DNA of 64,000 nt. Source: Flectonema sp. DT1601. Taxonomy: Eukaryota; Euglenozoa; Diplonemea; Diplonemida; Diplonemidae. Where the stretch lies: the NCBI GenBank assembly GCA_964019425.1, contig OZ025788.1, positions 806,001 through 870,000 of the forward strand, written 5' to 3'. This document shows positions 43,221 to 51,749 of this stretch, piece by piece. Under the pieces are notes generated by a model. That model had not been told where the DNA came from and did no database searches. It saw only the letters and a program-made list of their open reading frames with translations. How positions within the stretch are numbered: the first letter of the stretch is position 1; every line of letters begins with the position of its first letter. Position numbers and translations under genes: made by a program.

Positions 43221-43739
43221 TTATTTTTCCGTCTCACCTTCCGTCTTGACTTTTTTAAAAATTGTTTTCTTAGTCGTAAAATCTGAAGGATAATCTGTGA
43301 CTCCAGATTCGCAAATCATATCCTCTCCGTCAACTTTTATAATACAATAAAGATCTTGGCTGTATTTCAACATTGTTACTTTAACTTTCCATGGAGTACA
43401 GTGACTATTAACAATGCACGAGCATTGCAATACTTCAGATGGAACGTCTTCGGTACTGCTGTAAGATTCTAAGAGCAATTCTGTGCTACTTTTAAAGTGA
43501 TATATTTGTTTATCATTCTTCTCTCTTCCTGTTACTTCCCATTTTCCGGTTAGCACAGCTATGCGTTCTTTTTCAATGTCGATTTCTTTTTGTGTTAATT
43601 TTTCTATAAGTGTTTCGAGTGGTCGGTCTGGTTTCTTACTGAGCACCTGTGCCAAACATGTTTCCATCAATTCAGGTATGCCGTGAGCTATTAAATAATT
43701 AGTATCTCCTTCAGTGTCACCTGTTAAAGTGGCTGGCAT
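43221..43739 (-). CDS. RIIa/Dpy-30-like docking-domain protein
   Basis: 172 residues. Residues ~14-47 (NYLIAHGIPELMETCLAQVL then SKKPDRPLETLIEKL) are the classic dimerisation/docking two-helix motif of the RIIa/Dpy-30 superfamily, widespread in axonemal and PKA-anchored proteins. A beta-rich C-terminal ~110 residues follow (AVLTGKWEVTGREKND, WKVKVTMLKYSQDLYCIIKV) with no recognised family. A role in flagellar scaffolding or ciliary kinase anchoring fits the motif; this is inference. The ATG is immediately preceded by 25 A residues. Confidence 0.75.
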   Translation of the reverse strand: MPATLTGDTEGDTNYLIAHGIPELMETCLAQVLSKKPDRPLETLIEKLTQKEIDIEKERIAVLTGKWEVTGREKNDKQIYHFKSSTELLLESYSSTEDVPSEVLQCSCIVNSHCTPWKVKVTMLKYSQDLYCIIKVDGEDMICESGVTDYPSDFTTKKTIFKKVKTEGETEK

Positions 43740-44497
43740 TTTTTTTTTTTTTTTTTTTTTTTTTGTGTATTCAAAGCTGTGAGTAGAAAGATTTTTTTTT
43801 AATTTCTTTTTATTTTAAATTTTTTTTTTAATTATAATACTAACAACGAAAACTTGTAGTGTATCAATCGTGATGAAAAAAATGTTTTTTTTTTTTTGTT
43901 TTTTTTTTCCTCATTTAATAATGGTTTTTGTGTTGTTTGTTTGTGTTCTTTTTTTTTTTTTTTTTTCCAATCATCAATGATCAACATCATAAACATTTTT
44001 AACAGCAGCTTCGCAGTCTGCAGGTAGCAAACAGCAGCAGTGTAAAGAAGCTCAAATTTTAAAAAAAGGAGAGGAATCCAATTTAGGATAGAAAGGGAGA
44101 AAACATTTATGCATGATGAGTGTAAGCTCCAGTAGCCATACATAGGCTCAAATAAAACCAATCTCGAGGTAGTGTAATGATAGATAAAATAAACAGACCC
44201 ATCGGATCGCTAGAGTCGTGTGTTAAAGTTAGAAATAAAACGTCAGATTTTTACAAGTAATACGTAGTCTAAGCGTATTTTAATATACGCAAAGCACGCG
44301 ACGCATTTGTAGAAAAGGGGAGGGAGAAAAAAGAAGAAAACAGCAGGAGAGAGAGAGAGAGAGAGAGAGTTTTTGAAGGAGACTACATTTTCATTTTCCT
44401 AAATTTGGCTAAAATAAGAAAAGTTGTATTATTCCGAGTTTCTCCACAAAAAAAAAAAAAAAAAAAAGGTGTGTAAATAATGAATCACAGCACACAA
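43740..44497. other. 0.76 kb intergenic, homopolymer-rich
   Basis: 25-T run (A in the transcript sense) touching the docking-domain start codon, further T runs to ~43970, a (GA)n microsatellite at ~44348-44369, and an A run at 44449-44467. No gene supported. Confidence 0.6.
44348..44369. repeat. (GA)n microsatellite
   Basis: About eleven GA units on the plus strand, in the 3' flank of the aspartate-semialdehyde dehydrogenase gene. Confidence 0.9.
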
Positions 44498-45625
44498 TCA
44501 GAAAGTAACACCAGAAGTAAGATGCTCACTGTTGTTAACAAGTTGTTCTTGCTGTTTCATGTAGAGGACGAATTGAGCGTTTTGAATAGGACCTCCGAAA
44601 GCACCGCGATCGATGTTGTCAACTACCAAGTTATAACGAAGGTCAAAGCATTCATCATCAGTTAAGATGTTACCAACATGAACAGTCATTCCAAGTTCAG
44701 GTCCATCTTTGATAATTGGACGAGGATAACCAACAGTGTCCATAACAAGTAATGGAGAAGTAGAATTATGAGAAAATACACCCTCGTCATTCAATCTCTT
44801 TAAAGGGTTAAATGATTCCCAAAGTGCTACGGCTTCTTCTTTCGTGATTTTGTGTTTTAATTTAAGTTTCATGTCAATAAAGTGATTTCTTTGAACTGGT
44901 ACTCTCTGACAACTAACACTTATCCCGAACGATTCTTCGCTAGCAAAAATCTTTCTCACTTCCTTTTTGATATACTCCTCTGTGTTTTCTTCAGTTCTAC
45001 CAATCGGATAGACATTTCCATCAACTAAATGGCGACTGTACTTCAAGTCACCACGACCTGATATGCTTTGGTACGTTGTAATTGAGCATTCGGATATCCC
45101 GCAGTGGTCAATAATTGGTTTTAAGGTAAGAGCTATTCCATTGGTACAGCAGTTGGGTGATTTTATATAGCGAGCTGAAGAGTCGAGCACATGTGGATTA
45201 ACCTCAGATACTACAACAGGAACGTCATCCTCGAATCGTCGATATGGACTGTTGCTTACTACGAAATGACCTGCTTTTAGTAAACCGTCTTCAAGACCGC
45301 CAGCTCTGAGAGGGATTGAAGAAAAGATTATATCGTCATCTCCAGAAAGCATTTCTTCATAAGTTGAAACTGTTCTCTTTCCAATCCCCTTCGGGAATGG
45401 CATTCCCTTCCAAAATCCTTTACCATAATGCTCTTCTAAATCGTTCTCCTTTCTCATCCATACTTCTTCATAGTCAGCATTGTTGCTGGCAGTAGAGCCA
45501 ACTATCGTTCCCAACTGAAGACCATTTTTATTATTTGCTACCGCAGCAACAGCAGCTCTGCCTACTAAACCAGTAGCTCCAAGAATCCCTACCTTCAGTC
45601 TGCAGACGGCTGTTCTCGTGAACAT
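44498..45625 (-). CDS. asd: Aspartate-semialdehyde dehydrogenase, archaeal/fungal type
   Basis: 375 residues, single exon. Rossmann start KVGILGATGLVGRA; NADP-domain end VVSEVNPHVLD; catalytic cysteine in KSPNCCTNGIAL (~res 156-167; cf. PNC-T in family); QSISGRGD; active-site region CQRVPVQRNHFIDM with the expected Arg and His; C-terminal NIDRGAFGGPIQNAQ. Sequence features and length (~360) fit the archaeal/yeast Hom2-like branch rather than typical bacterial Asd. Reaction: L-aspartyl-4-phosphate reduction to L-aspartate semialdehyde, the branch point to threonine, methionine and lysine. Its presence implies de novo aspartate-family synthesis, or a retained or transferred gene; neighbours are unrelated. 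Confidence 0.9.
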   Translation of the reverse strand: MFTRTAVCRLKVGILGATGLVGRAAVAAVANNKNGLQLGTIVGSTASNNADYEEVWMRKENDLEEHYGKGFWKGMPFPKGIGKRTVSTYEEMLSGDDDIIFSSIPLRAGGLEDGLLKAGHFVVSNSPYRRFEDDVPVVVSEVNPHVLDSSARYIKSPNCCTNGIALTLKPIIDHCGISECSITTYQSISGRGDLKYSRHLVDGNVYPIGRTEENTEEYIKKEVRKIFASEESFGISVSCQRVPVQRNHFIDMKLKLKHKITKEEAVALWESFNPLKRLNDEGVFSHNSTSPLLVMDTVGYPRPIIKDGPELGMTVHVGNILTDDECFDLRYNLVVDNIDRGAFGGPIQNAQFVLYMKQQEQLVNNSEHLTSGVTF

Positions 45626-45917
45626 TTATGTGTGTAATCAGCTACAAGTAATGTAATTAACCAATCCATAATACGATTGAGTAATAAAAGGTTTATCTCA
45701 ACATGTTATATAACCCTATGAATGAATTGATGTACCGATATCGAATTGTTTTTCAGAACCATCCATCACACTAAACTACTTTAATAGGAAAGAATACTAA
45801 AGAAGTTACTCAGTGATGGAACACGTTACCTATTATGACAAACTGATTTGAATGAATCGCTACGGTTGGAGAATAGACTAAGAGGAGTTTACGTAACTAA
45901 TGACTGAGCTTCTCAAT

Positions 45918-47847
45918 TTATTTCTTCTTCAAACTAGTGCCATCAGCATCTGCAGCAACCTTGGCAGCCTGTTTGTGTATTTTCATTTTGACATTGTCAC
46001 AGTCAGCTCGATAAACAAAAACGAAAACAAAACGAAAGTCAGCGGACCCGAATAGCTACGGAATTCATTTTCGGAGTAACGGGCACGAGGAGTATAAAAA
46101 ACTAATCAGCGGTGTCCTAAGGGTTATAGAATGCCTTTTCGGGCATCGCCGTAGCTCCGACTGGGGCGGCATATATTGTATTTCATCATTTTATGAATCG
46201 ATCGTTTGAAAACTGATGCAGCAGGTGGTGCGCAGCTCCAATAAATGTAACAACAGCAGCAGAGAAAGAAATAATCAAAATGTCAGTTAGGGGCGAAAGA
46301 AAGTAGCTCTCATCACCTCTTTTGAGGATCGACGAATATAATGTTTGCATTGTCATCATACATTTGGGAGTGTGAGATGTGGAAAAAAGGATTCAGCATC
46401 GTCGTTGACTTCTTAACAGTGTTCAGATTGCGGTGTTGACGTTATAATAATTTGATTTCATCACAAAGAAGAGAATAGAAATGGAGCAACAGGTTGGCAT
46501 CACAGGAGTGAATATTAAAAACTAATCAGCGGTGTCCTAAGGGTTATAGAATGCCTTTTCGGGCATCGCCGTAGCTCCGACTGGGGCGGCATATATTGTA
46601 TTTCATCATTTTATGAATCGATCGTTTGAAAACTGATGCAGCAGGAGGTGCACAGCTCCAATAACTGTAATAGCAGCAGCAGAGAAAGAAATAATCAAAA
46701 AGTCAGTTAGGGGCGAAAGAAAGTAGCTCTCATCACCTCTTTTGAGGATCGACGAATATAATGTTTGCATTGTCATCATACATTTGGGAGTGTGAGATGT
46801 GGAAAAAAGAATTCAGCATCGTCGTTGACTTCTTAACAGTGTTCAGATTGCGGTGTTGACGTTATAATAATTTGATTTCATCACAAAGAAGAGAATAGAA
46901 ATGGAGCAACAGGTTGGCATCACAGGAGTGAATATTAAAAACTAATCAGCGGTGTCCTAAGGGTTATAGAATGCCTTTTCGGGCATCGCCGTAGCTCCGA
47001 CTGGGGCGGCATGTATTGTATTTCATCATTTACCAGATTTCACGGATGTGATTTGTTATAATGAAAGAGAATGAAGAAGAAGCATACCTTACGCTTGGAA
47101 CGGGCAAGACGGATACCAATAAATTTAGTGTTTCTAGATTGAGCACGGAGGTAGTTGTAAATATGTCTGCTTTTCTCATCAGCAGTAAGCTCACGAGGTG
47201 CTTCAGTGGTAGCGACTGGAGCAATACCAGCTGGTGAGTTCTGGGAAACTGACTTCATGGCGTCTGTTCCGGCAACAGCAATTGGTGTGTTGGCCTTCTT
47301 ACCACCTGGAAGTGGAAAGAGTACTAACTTTGCGACGTAGTCCTTAAGGCGCTGAACGTTTAAGCTCAGTGACTCTTCACTCTGTTGTGGTTTTATAAAC
47401 GATGGAACTTATAGACAAGAAATCAGTATGTAACCAGTAATAATACACATACGTGGTTTCTTCTGCGAGCATCAACGGCGACACCAACGGTTCTGGCAAA
47501 GCTTGGGTTAAGACCAGCACCCTTTACCTCTTCGAGGGTGAATCCCTTTCCGAATCTCTGCTTCATGTTAAATCTAACGGTGCATGACCTGTTGAGTTGT
47601 TTAGGTTTTGAATGAAGTGAATAAGTTGAATTGAATTAATATCATTCACATACTGAACAACTGGTCTAATACATCCCCCAGCTGGTTTTGGGAATACTGC
47701 TCTTGCCTTGGCTTGTCTACGGACACGTCTAGCCTTCTTTTGCTGAGCCTGCTGGAAGAAAGTTTTTATGTGTCCCTTCTGACTGGATTCTGGGTTCCAA
47801 TGCTTGTGGAAATGATTCCTAGGGATCGCATTGTTGTGTTTTGGCAT
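45918..47847 (-). CDS. RPL13: 60S ribosomal protein eL13, 4 exons; snoRNA host gene
   Basis: Exons 47847-47654, 47588-47453, 47381-47088 and 45968-45918; introns 65, 71 and 1119 nt (donors GTATGT, GTATGT, GTATGC; acceptors CAACAG, CAACAG, AAACAG), all phases consistent. 224 residues: [106 protein letters not shown], and Lys-rich C-terminus. These blocks match eL13 throughout. Intron 3 is roughly ten times longer than any other intron I resolved in the window and contains an array of box C/D snoRNA candidates on the same strand, the usual arrangement for intronic snoRNAs in ribosomal-protein host genes. Confidence 0.95.
46101..46194 (-). ncRNA. Box C/D snoRNA candidate A, copy 1 (P-loop guide)
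   Basis: Minus strand: C box ATGATGA (46189-46183), D box CTGA (46109-46106), ~80 nt apart. Directly upstream of the D box is CCCTTAGGACACC, complementary to large-subunit rRNA GGTGTCCTAAGGG. In the 5' half, ATGCCGCCCCAGT lies just upstream of CGGA (a degenerate D'), complementary to rRNA ACTGGGGCGGCAT, the P-loop. Counting five nucleotides from the D' box falls on the second G of the GGGG, i.e. the equivalent of E. coli Gm2251 (yeast Gm2619). An ATGCC/GGCAT hairpin separates the two guides. The terminal stem is weak. Confidence 0.75.
46278..46365 (-). ncRNA. Box C/D snoRNA candidate B, copy 1 (GGGGCGAAAGA guide)
   Basis: C box ATGATGA (46359-46353), D box CTGA (46286-46283), internal C' GTGATGA (46316-46310), and a terminal stem AAATG/CATTT flanking the boxes, the textbook C/D layout. 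Upstream of the D box, TCTTTCGCCCCTAA is complementary to the conserved 28S stretch TTAGGGGCGAAAGA (yeast and most eukaryotes have TAGGGGCGAAAGACTAATCG). The +5 rule points at the second G of GGGG, in the neighbourhood of yeast Gm805/Am807, from memory. Confidence 0.75.
46390..46468 (-). ncRNA. Possible box C/D snoRNA C, copy 1
   Basis: C box GTGATGA (46464-46458), an internal CTGA (46426-46423) and a second CTGA (46396-46393). The segment before the internal CTGA includes CGTCAACACC, complementary to the 28S-like GGTGTTGACG. The box spacing is acceptable but I see no terminal stem next to the boxes, so this is weaker than A and B. Confidence 0.4.
46521..46614 (-). ncRNA. Box C/D snoRNA candidate A, copy 2
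   Basis: Second tandem copy, 420 bp from copy 1; C box, D box and both rRNA-complementary guides are identical. Confidence 0.75.
46698..46785 (-). ncRNA. Box C/D snoRNA candidate B, copy 2
   Basis: Boxes and guide identical to copy 1. A T-to-A change next to the D box makes one mismatch in the terminal stem, so this copy may be processed less well. Confidence 0.65.
46810..46888 (-). ncRNA. Possible box C/D snoRNA C, copy 2
   Basis: Second tandem copy of candidate C; same boxes and GGTGTTGACG complementarity. Confidence 0.4.
46941..47034 (-). ncRNA. Box C/D snoRNA candidate A, copy 3
   Basis: Partial third repeat unit that retains only this RNA: C box (47029-47023), both guides and D box (46949-46946) are intact with a single substitution between the C box and the first guide. 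Its 5' flank differs from copies 1 and 2 and gives a TAA/TTA stem next to the boxes. Confidence 0.75.
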
Positions 47848-48048
47848 CTTATAATTATCAAGGGACTGGGAAAAGTGTTAATTAATAAAAATAAAAAAAG
47901 TGAACTAAAAGTAAAATGTCAATTGTGGCCACCGACAGCGTGATCAGAAATAAGTCTCTTCTTTATCAAGAGTGTCGTAACGGAACCTACTTTATGATTA
48001 ATTATCACAAGTAGTAGAATTAGTTATTCACAAGTACAACAGATGATT

Positions 48049-49008
48049 TTAAAATGCTGCAATTCCTTCTTCTTCTGCTTCCTCAGTTTCTGTCTTTTTC
48101 TTTTTTTTTGTAATAAAGTTTGATGAGAACAGAGTCGACTGCTGAAGTTTTTGCTTCTTTGCGGCGGGTTTTGCTGGTTGTAAGACCTTGACATTTCTTG
48201 GAGGGGTGCGAGGTTTTATTAGCTTGCGAATGTCTAGTTGTCCTTCTGACGCAGCCATTGCTGGCTTCCATGAAGACCGTTTTGCTCTTCCGATACCAGT
48301 AGCTATCTTGTGAAGGGATGCCCATCTGTCAAGTGTAGTTTGATCTATTTGTGGTCCTACTGTTGAACTGTCACCCGATAAGAGGGAATCTTCGATTGTG
48401 AAAAATAACTTTTGAACTTCCCGAAGTACTCCCTTCGGATTCAAAGTTTTTTTTTTACTATGATTTATGCTATTCAAAATATATAATTTATAATGATGTA
48501 ATTTATGGTAATAAAGACCTATTTTCATACAACCTGGACCAACAGGAATGATGCCATCTTCATTGACTGACTCTAACTGAGGGAGCTTCATGATTTTTTG
48601 TATTTCCGATGACTTGTTGCAGGCCCATAAAGCAGAAGCATCATACTTCTTACCCGTCAAGTGTAAATAATAACTTGCGCGCTTTCCACAAGCTAGGCAG
48701 ACTTCTTTGGCATCCGAGTCTAGTTTGGGTCCCTTTTTCGCTACAGAATATTGATTTAGTTTACTTAAGAATTCCTTTCTCCAAACAGTGCTCTCGCATA
48801 GCAGGTCTCGTCTCATGAATATTTTGCGTTCAAAATCGAAGCTTCGATTTTTTAATACTCCACCAGAAAGTCCGGTACTCAGATGTCTTAAGTAGGATTT
48901 AATGTCAGCTAATTGTTGACCACATTCACTAGAGTCTGATGAAGTGCTACTGCTGCTGCTGCTACTACTGCTGCTGTCGGTCATTTCATCTTCGCTGTCC
49001 GTAGACAT
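48049..49008 (-). CDS. DUF4211-like nuclear protein
   Basis: 319 residues from the first ATG (MSTDSEDEMTDSS). An acidic Ser-rich head (~res 5-28) is followed by a ~130-residue domain with VCLACGKRASYYLHLTGKKY (~res 104-123) and GCMKIGLYYHKLHHYKLYIL (~res 159-178); the C-x-x-C, L-x-G-K-x-Y and H-x-x-x-H-Y elements resemble DUF4211 proteins. The C-terminal third is basic (NVKVLQPAKPAAKKQKLQQS, then KKKKK) and has nuclear-localisation character. Function unknown; DUF4211 proteins are generally thought nuclear. Confidence 0.65.
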   Translation of the reverse strand: MSTDSEDEMTDSSSSSSSSSSTSSDSSECGQQLADIKSYLRHLSTGLSGGVLKNRSFDFERKIFMRRDLLCESTVWRKEFLSKLNQYSVAKKGPKLDSDAKEVCLACGKRASYYLHLTGKKYDASALWACNKSSEIQKIMKLPQLESVNEDGIIPVGPGCMKIGLYYHKLHHYKLYILNSINHSKKKTLNPKGVLREVQKLFFTIEDSLLSGDSSTVGPQIDQTTLDRWASLHKIATGIGRAKRSSWKPAMAASEGQLDIRKLIKPRTPPRNVKVLQPAKPAAKKQKLQQSTLFSSNFITKKKKKTETEEAEEEGIAAF

Positions 49009-50548
49009 CACGTTACCCTGAAAATATGAAACTAATTAACCAACTCACGCAGTAATAACATTATTCACTACACACCTGCTACCTTCACAAAGAGGTAAAA
49101 GTGATTACAGACTATTGTTGATGTTTGTTTAAAACAAACAAATAATTAATTAGTCTCAAAAAAAAAAGAAATAGAACTCTAGCAAAGAAAAACTAGCAGG
49201 TGGTGATGCCCACGAATGGCAGAATGTTTGTTTGATTGCAATTATTGGGTTCGGGTTCGAGATGAAGTCAAACTCACACAGCCTCACCAACAACAAGACG
49301 GTCCTATGAAACGACTCAGTGACGAGGCAAAACAGCTGCTGAAAGAGAGACTTAAAAGAGAAAAACAATGATTTCTTTTTAACCTCGTGTGGCTGTACAG
49401 TTGCTTTGAAGCACACTTGACACCCATTCATTTTCTACTATAAGAATTCGTTCAGCGACCGATCGAACAGCAATTTTTTCTGATTTGCTATTATTAGTCA
49501 CACGAACAAAAGAAAAATACGTATCAGGTGACAAGTATGTGCCCGATTTTAAACAGAAGTGTACCGAGTCGGATTCCTCTTGAAAATTTGGTTCAAAAAT
49601 TGATCGCCAAAAAAAACAAAACACAAAAAAAAAAAAAAAAAAACTTGACATCACAAGAACACCGATGTACAGAAGACTACATCAGGAAATTGAAATAATA
49701 ATATAAAAAAAAAAGAATTTATTTAATTTTGTTACCAAGAAAAACAACACGAATAGGGAATGGGTGACAAACTTAGAGAACACGAAGATGATCAATTTAG
49801 TATGCTATGCTATTTTATTTTATTTTTATTTTTTGTGATGCCGACCTCCTTTTAGACGACTTCAAAAATTGGTCGCAAAAAAACAACAAAAAAAAAACTT
49901 TACTGGAATATTGCTTTCAATAATACGGTAGTTTTTTTTTATTTCTTACTAAGAATAACTTACTAAGAAAAAAAAAACAACACGAATAACAATATCGGGG
50001 ATGGACAGGCATTTTCTTTTTTTTATTACCGCCTATGACTTGGAGAAGTTGTTAATGAGAACGACCTTATTATAAGATAGTGCACTAAATCAAAATATAA
50101 AAAAAGAAAAGTAATAAAAACACATTGTTCTGCTGTTCCATAAAACACTTTGGAATACGTAGTTTCAGGAGCCTTAATCTTATACTACTACTTGTCCCTC
50201 TTTCCATCAGTTCTGGGGACTTCATTCCAGTTTTTTGATAAATTGGATTTATCAATTGGTCTATTTCAAAAAGAGGAAGATTGGAGAAGTTAGTTAGTAC
50301 TACAGGAAAATACAGAACTGATGACGAGGGGTCCTCACAAACTACGAAAGAAAATTGAAACCCCCGGAACAGTACCGAGGATCGTACCACAATTAGACAG
50401 CACACAGCCATATCACTCAGCAAGAAATGAAAACAAAAGGATCAGGTAATGATAGTTAGTTTATGGTCATTACTGCGCCGTACTACGAAAAAAGTTCGTA
50501 GTACTTATGCTATTTTTTTTTCTTTTTCCGACTTCATTATGTGCATCT

Positions 50549-50583
<35 letters not shown>

Positions 50584-51441
50584 GAATTAAATTAAAAAGA
50601 AAAAATTAGAGAAGAGTCACCATCAAGTTGTCAGAACAGCAAGGGTGGGGTGGAGACAGGCAGCAAACAATGCGTCTTTTACTTGTACTCATTTTTTTAT
50701 TTATTTAATTGGGTACAGATGTGGAAAGAATCTAACTAATACCACAGTTCTGTAACACAATAATTGATTATTATCCGCATGCTAATAACAACGGAGATAG
50801 CACAACGATTTCAGTAGCATAATCAAATAATAAATATCAATAGAAGTTTTTTTTTTTTTTTTTCTTTCTATGTGTTATGTTATAGTTTTCGCTTATCTGG
50901 GCGAAAATCTACGTTCCGCGCTGAATTTAACTTCAGGAGGGTTGTTGCTTGGCTCTACATTCTGAGAAGACTTTCGATGTAGTACAAGGAAGGAATTTTT
51001 GCTACGGAGAGCAAATATGGCAGGCTAAAAAAAAAAAAAAAAGAAAAGAATACAAATATCTGACACGGCAGCTAAAAGCAGTTTCCAAAATGGAATTTCA
51101 AAATTCAAACATAGGTTACCTACTTGACTAAATGAAAAGTCGCCTACCTAAAGCTACAACGGATACGTACAGAGGCACAGAAATAAAAGGGTTCTTTGTT
51201 TCTTTTCTACATATTTGCCAAAGTTAAAATAAAAGTAATATTTCTGTGTATGTATACGAGGAACAGAAATTGTCATACAACGTAACAAGACATGAGGGAA
51301 TGGGTCACAGCACGTCCGTCTTTTTTATTGACGCGTCTCGAAGGCAATGAAGGTTTAAGAAGAAAAAAAGAATATATAGATTACGCTTTTTTTTTTCTGA
51401 AAATAACAAACCAAAAGAATAAACTAAGTTAGAGGAAGAAA
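49009..51441. other. 2.4 kb intergenic, low complexity with diverged repeats
   Basis: A runs (49624-49643, 50551-50580), T runs (50848-50864), a pair of diverged direct repeats (about 49590-49775 and 49862-50012, both starting TTCAAAAATTG and containing AACAACACGAATA), and a perfect 10-bp hairpin at 50480-50504. A minus-strand 108-codon frame at 50085-50411 (MAVCCLIVVRSSVLF...) is possible but unsupported. Confidence 0.5.
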
Positions 51442-51718
51442 TCAACTCCCAAAACAAACATCAGAACCAGGTGTTAATGGAGTAAGAGGTGACTGAACAA
51501 GTGATAATCTCCTTCTTTGATAGCACTCAGAAGATTCTGTACTTCCAGAGAGGTCATCAGTCATGGTTCCCAAGTTGTCGTCATCTGGCATCACAATTGA
51601 TAGCTGTGCTGCCGTATACCTTCCCTCTCCTGGTAACTCTTTATTTGTACTCTCATGTTGCAGTGCAGGAGGTTTTCTTAGCATATTCATGCTTACTGTC
51701 GTGCCAGGCATCACAGCT

Positions 51719-51723
<5 letters not shown>
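51442..51723 (-). CDS. Unknown 93-residue protein
   Basis: Starts MAAVMPGTTVSMNMLRK and ends LTPLTPGSDVCFGS. Balanced, non-repetitive composition in an otherwise homopolymeric region suggests real coding. Central part has GEGRYTAAQLSIVMPDDDN, then a Ser/Glu-rich stretch, then RRRLSLVQSPLTPLTP, whose S-P/T-P steps after a basic run look like kinase sites. No family recognised. The ATG directly follows 26 A residues. Confidence 0.5.

Positions 51724-51749
<26 letters not shown>

Larger units (their letters stand above)
46097..47034 (-). repeat. 420-bp tandem repeat in eL13 intron 3 (2 full units + 94-bp partial)
   Basis: Copies start at about 46097, 46517 and 46937 with an exact 420-bp period; the full units differ at only a handful of sites. 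The third copy stops at ~47031, just at the C-box end of the P-loop snoRNA candidate, so this candidate is present three times and the other two candidates twice. Confidence 0.95.

Noticed and set aside
46097-47031. Reading the GACTGGGGCGGCAT and GGTGTCCTAAGGG strings as an inserted piece of 28S rDNA
   Set aside because: The two strings occur in the opposite order from rRNA on the plus strand and are separated by non-rRNA sequence; antisense guides on the host strand explain them better.
50085-50411. 108-codon minus-strand frame starting MAVCCLIVVRSSVLF
   Set aside because: Hydrophobic and Phe/Leu-rich from T/A runs at its end, with no domain or splice evidence.
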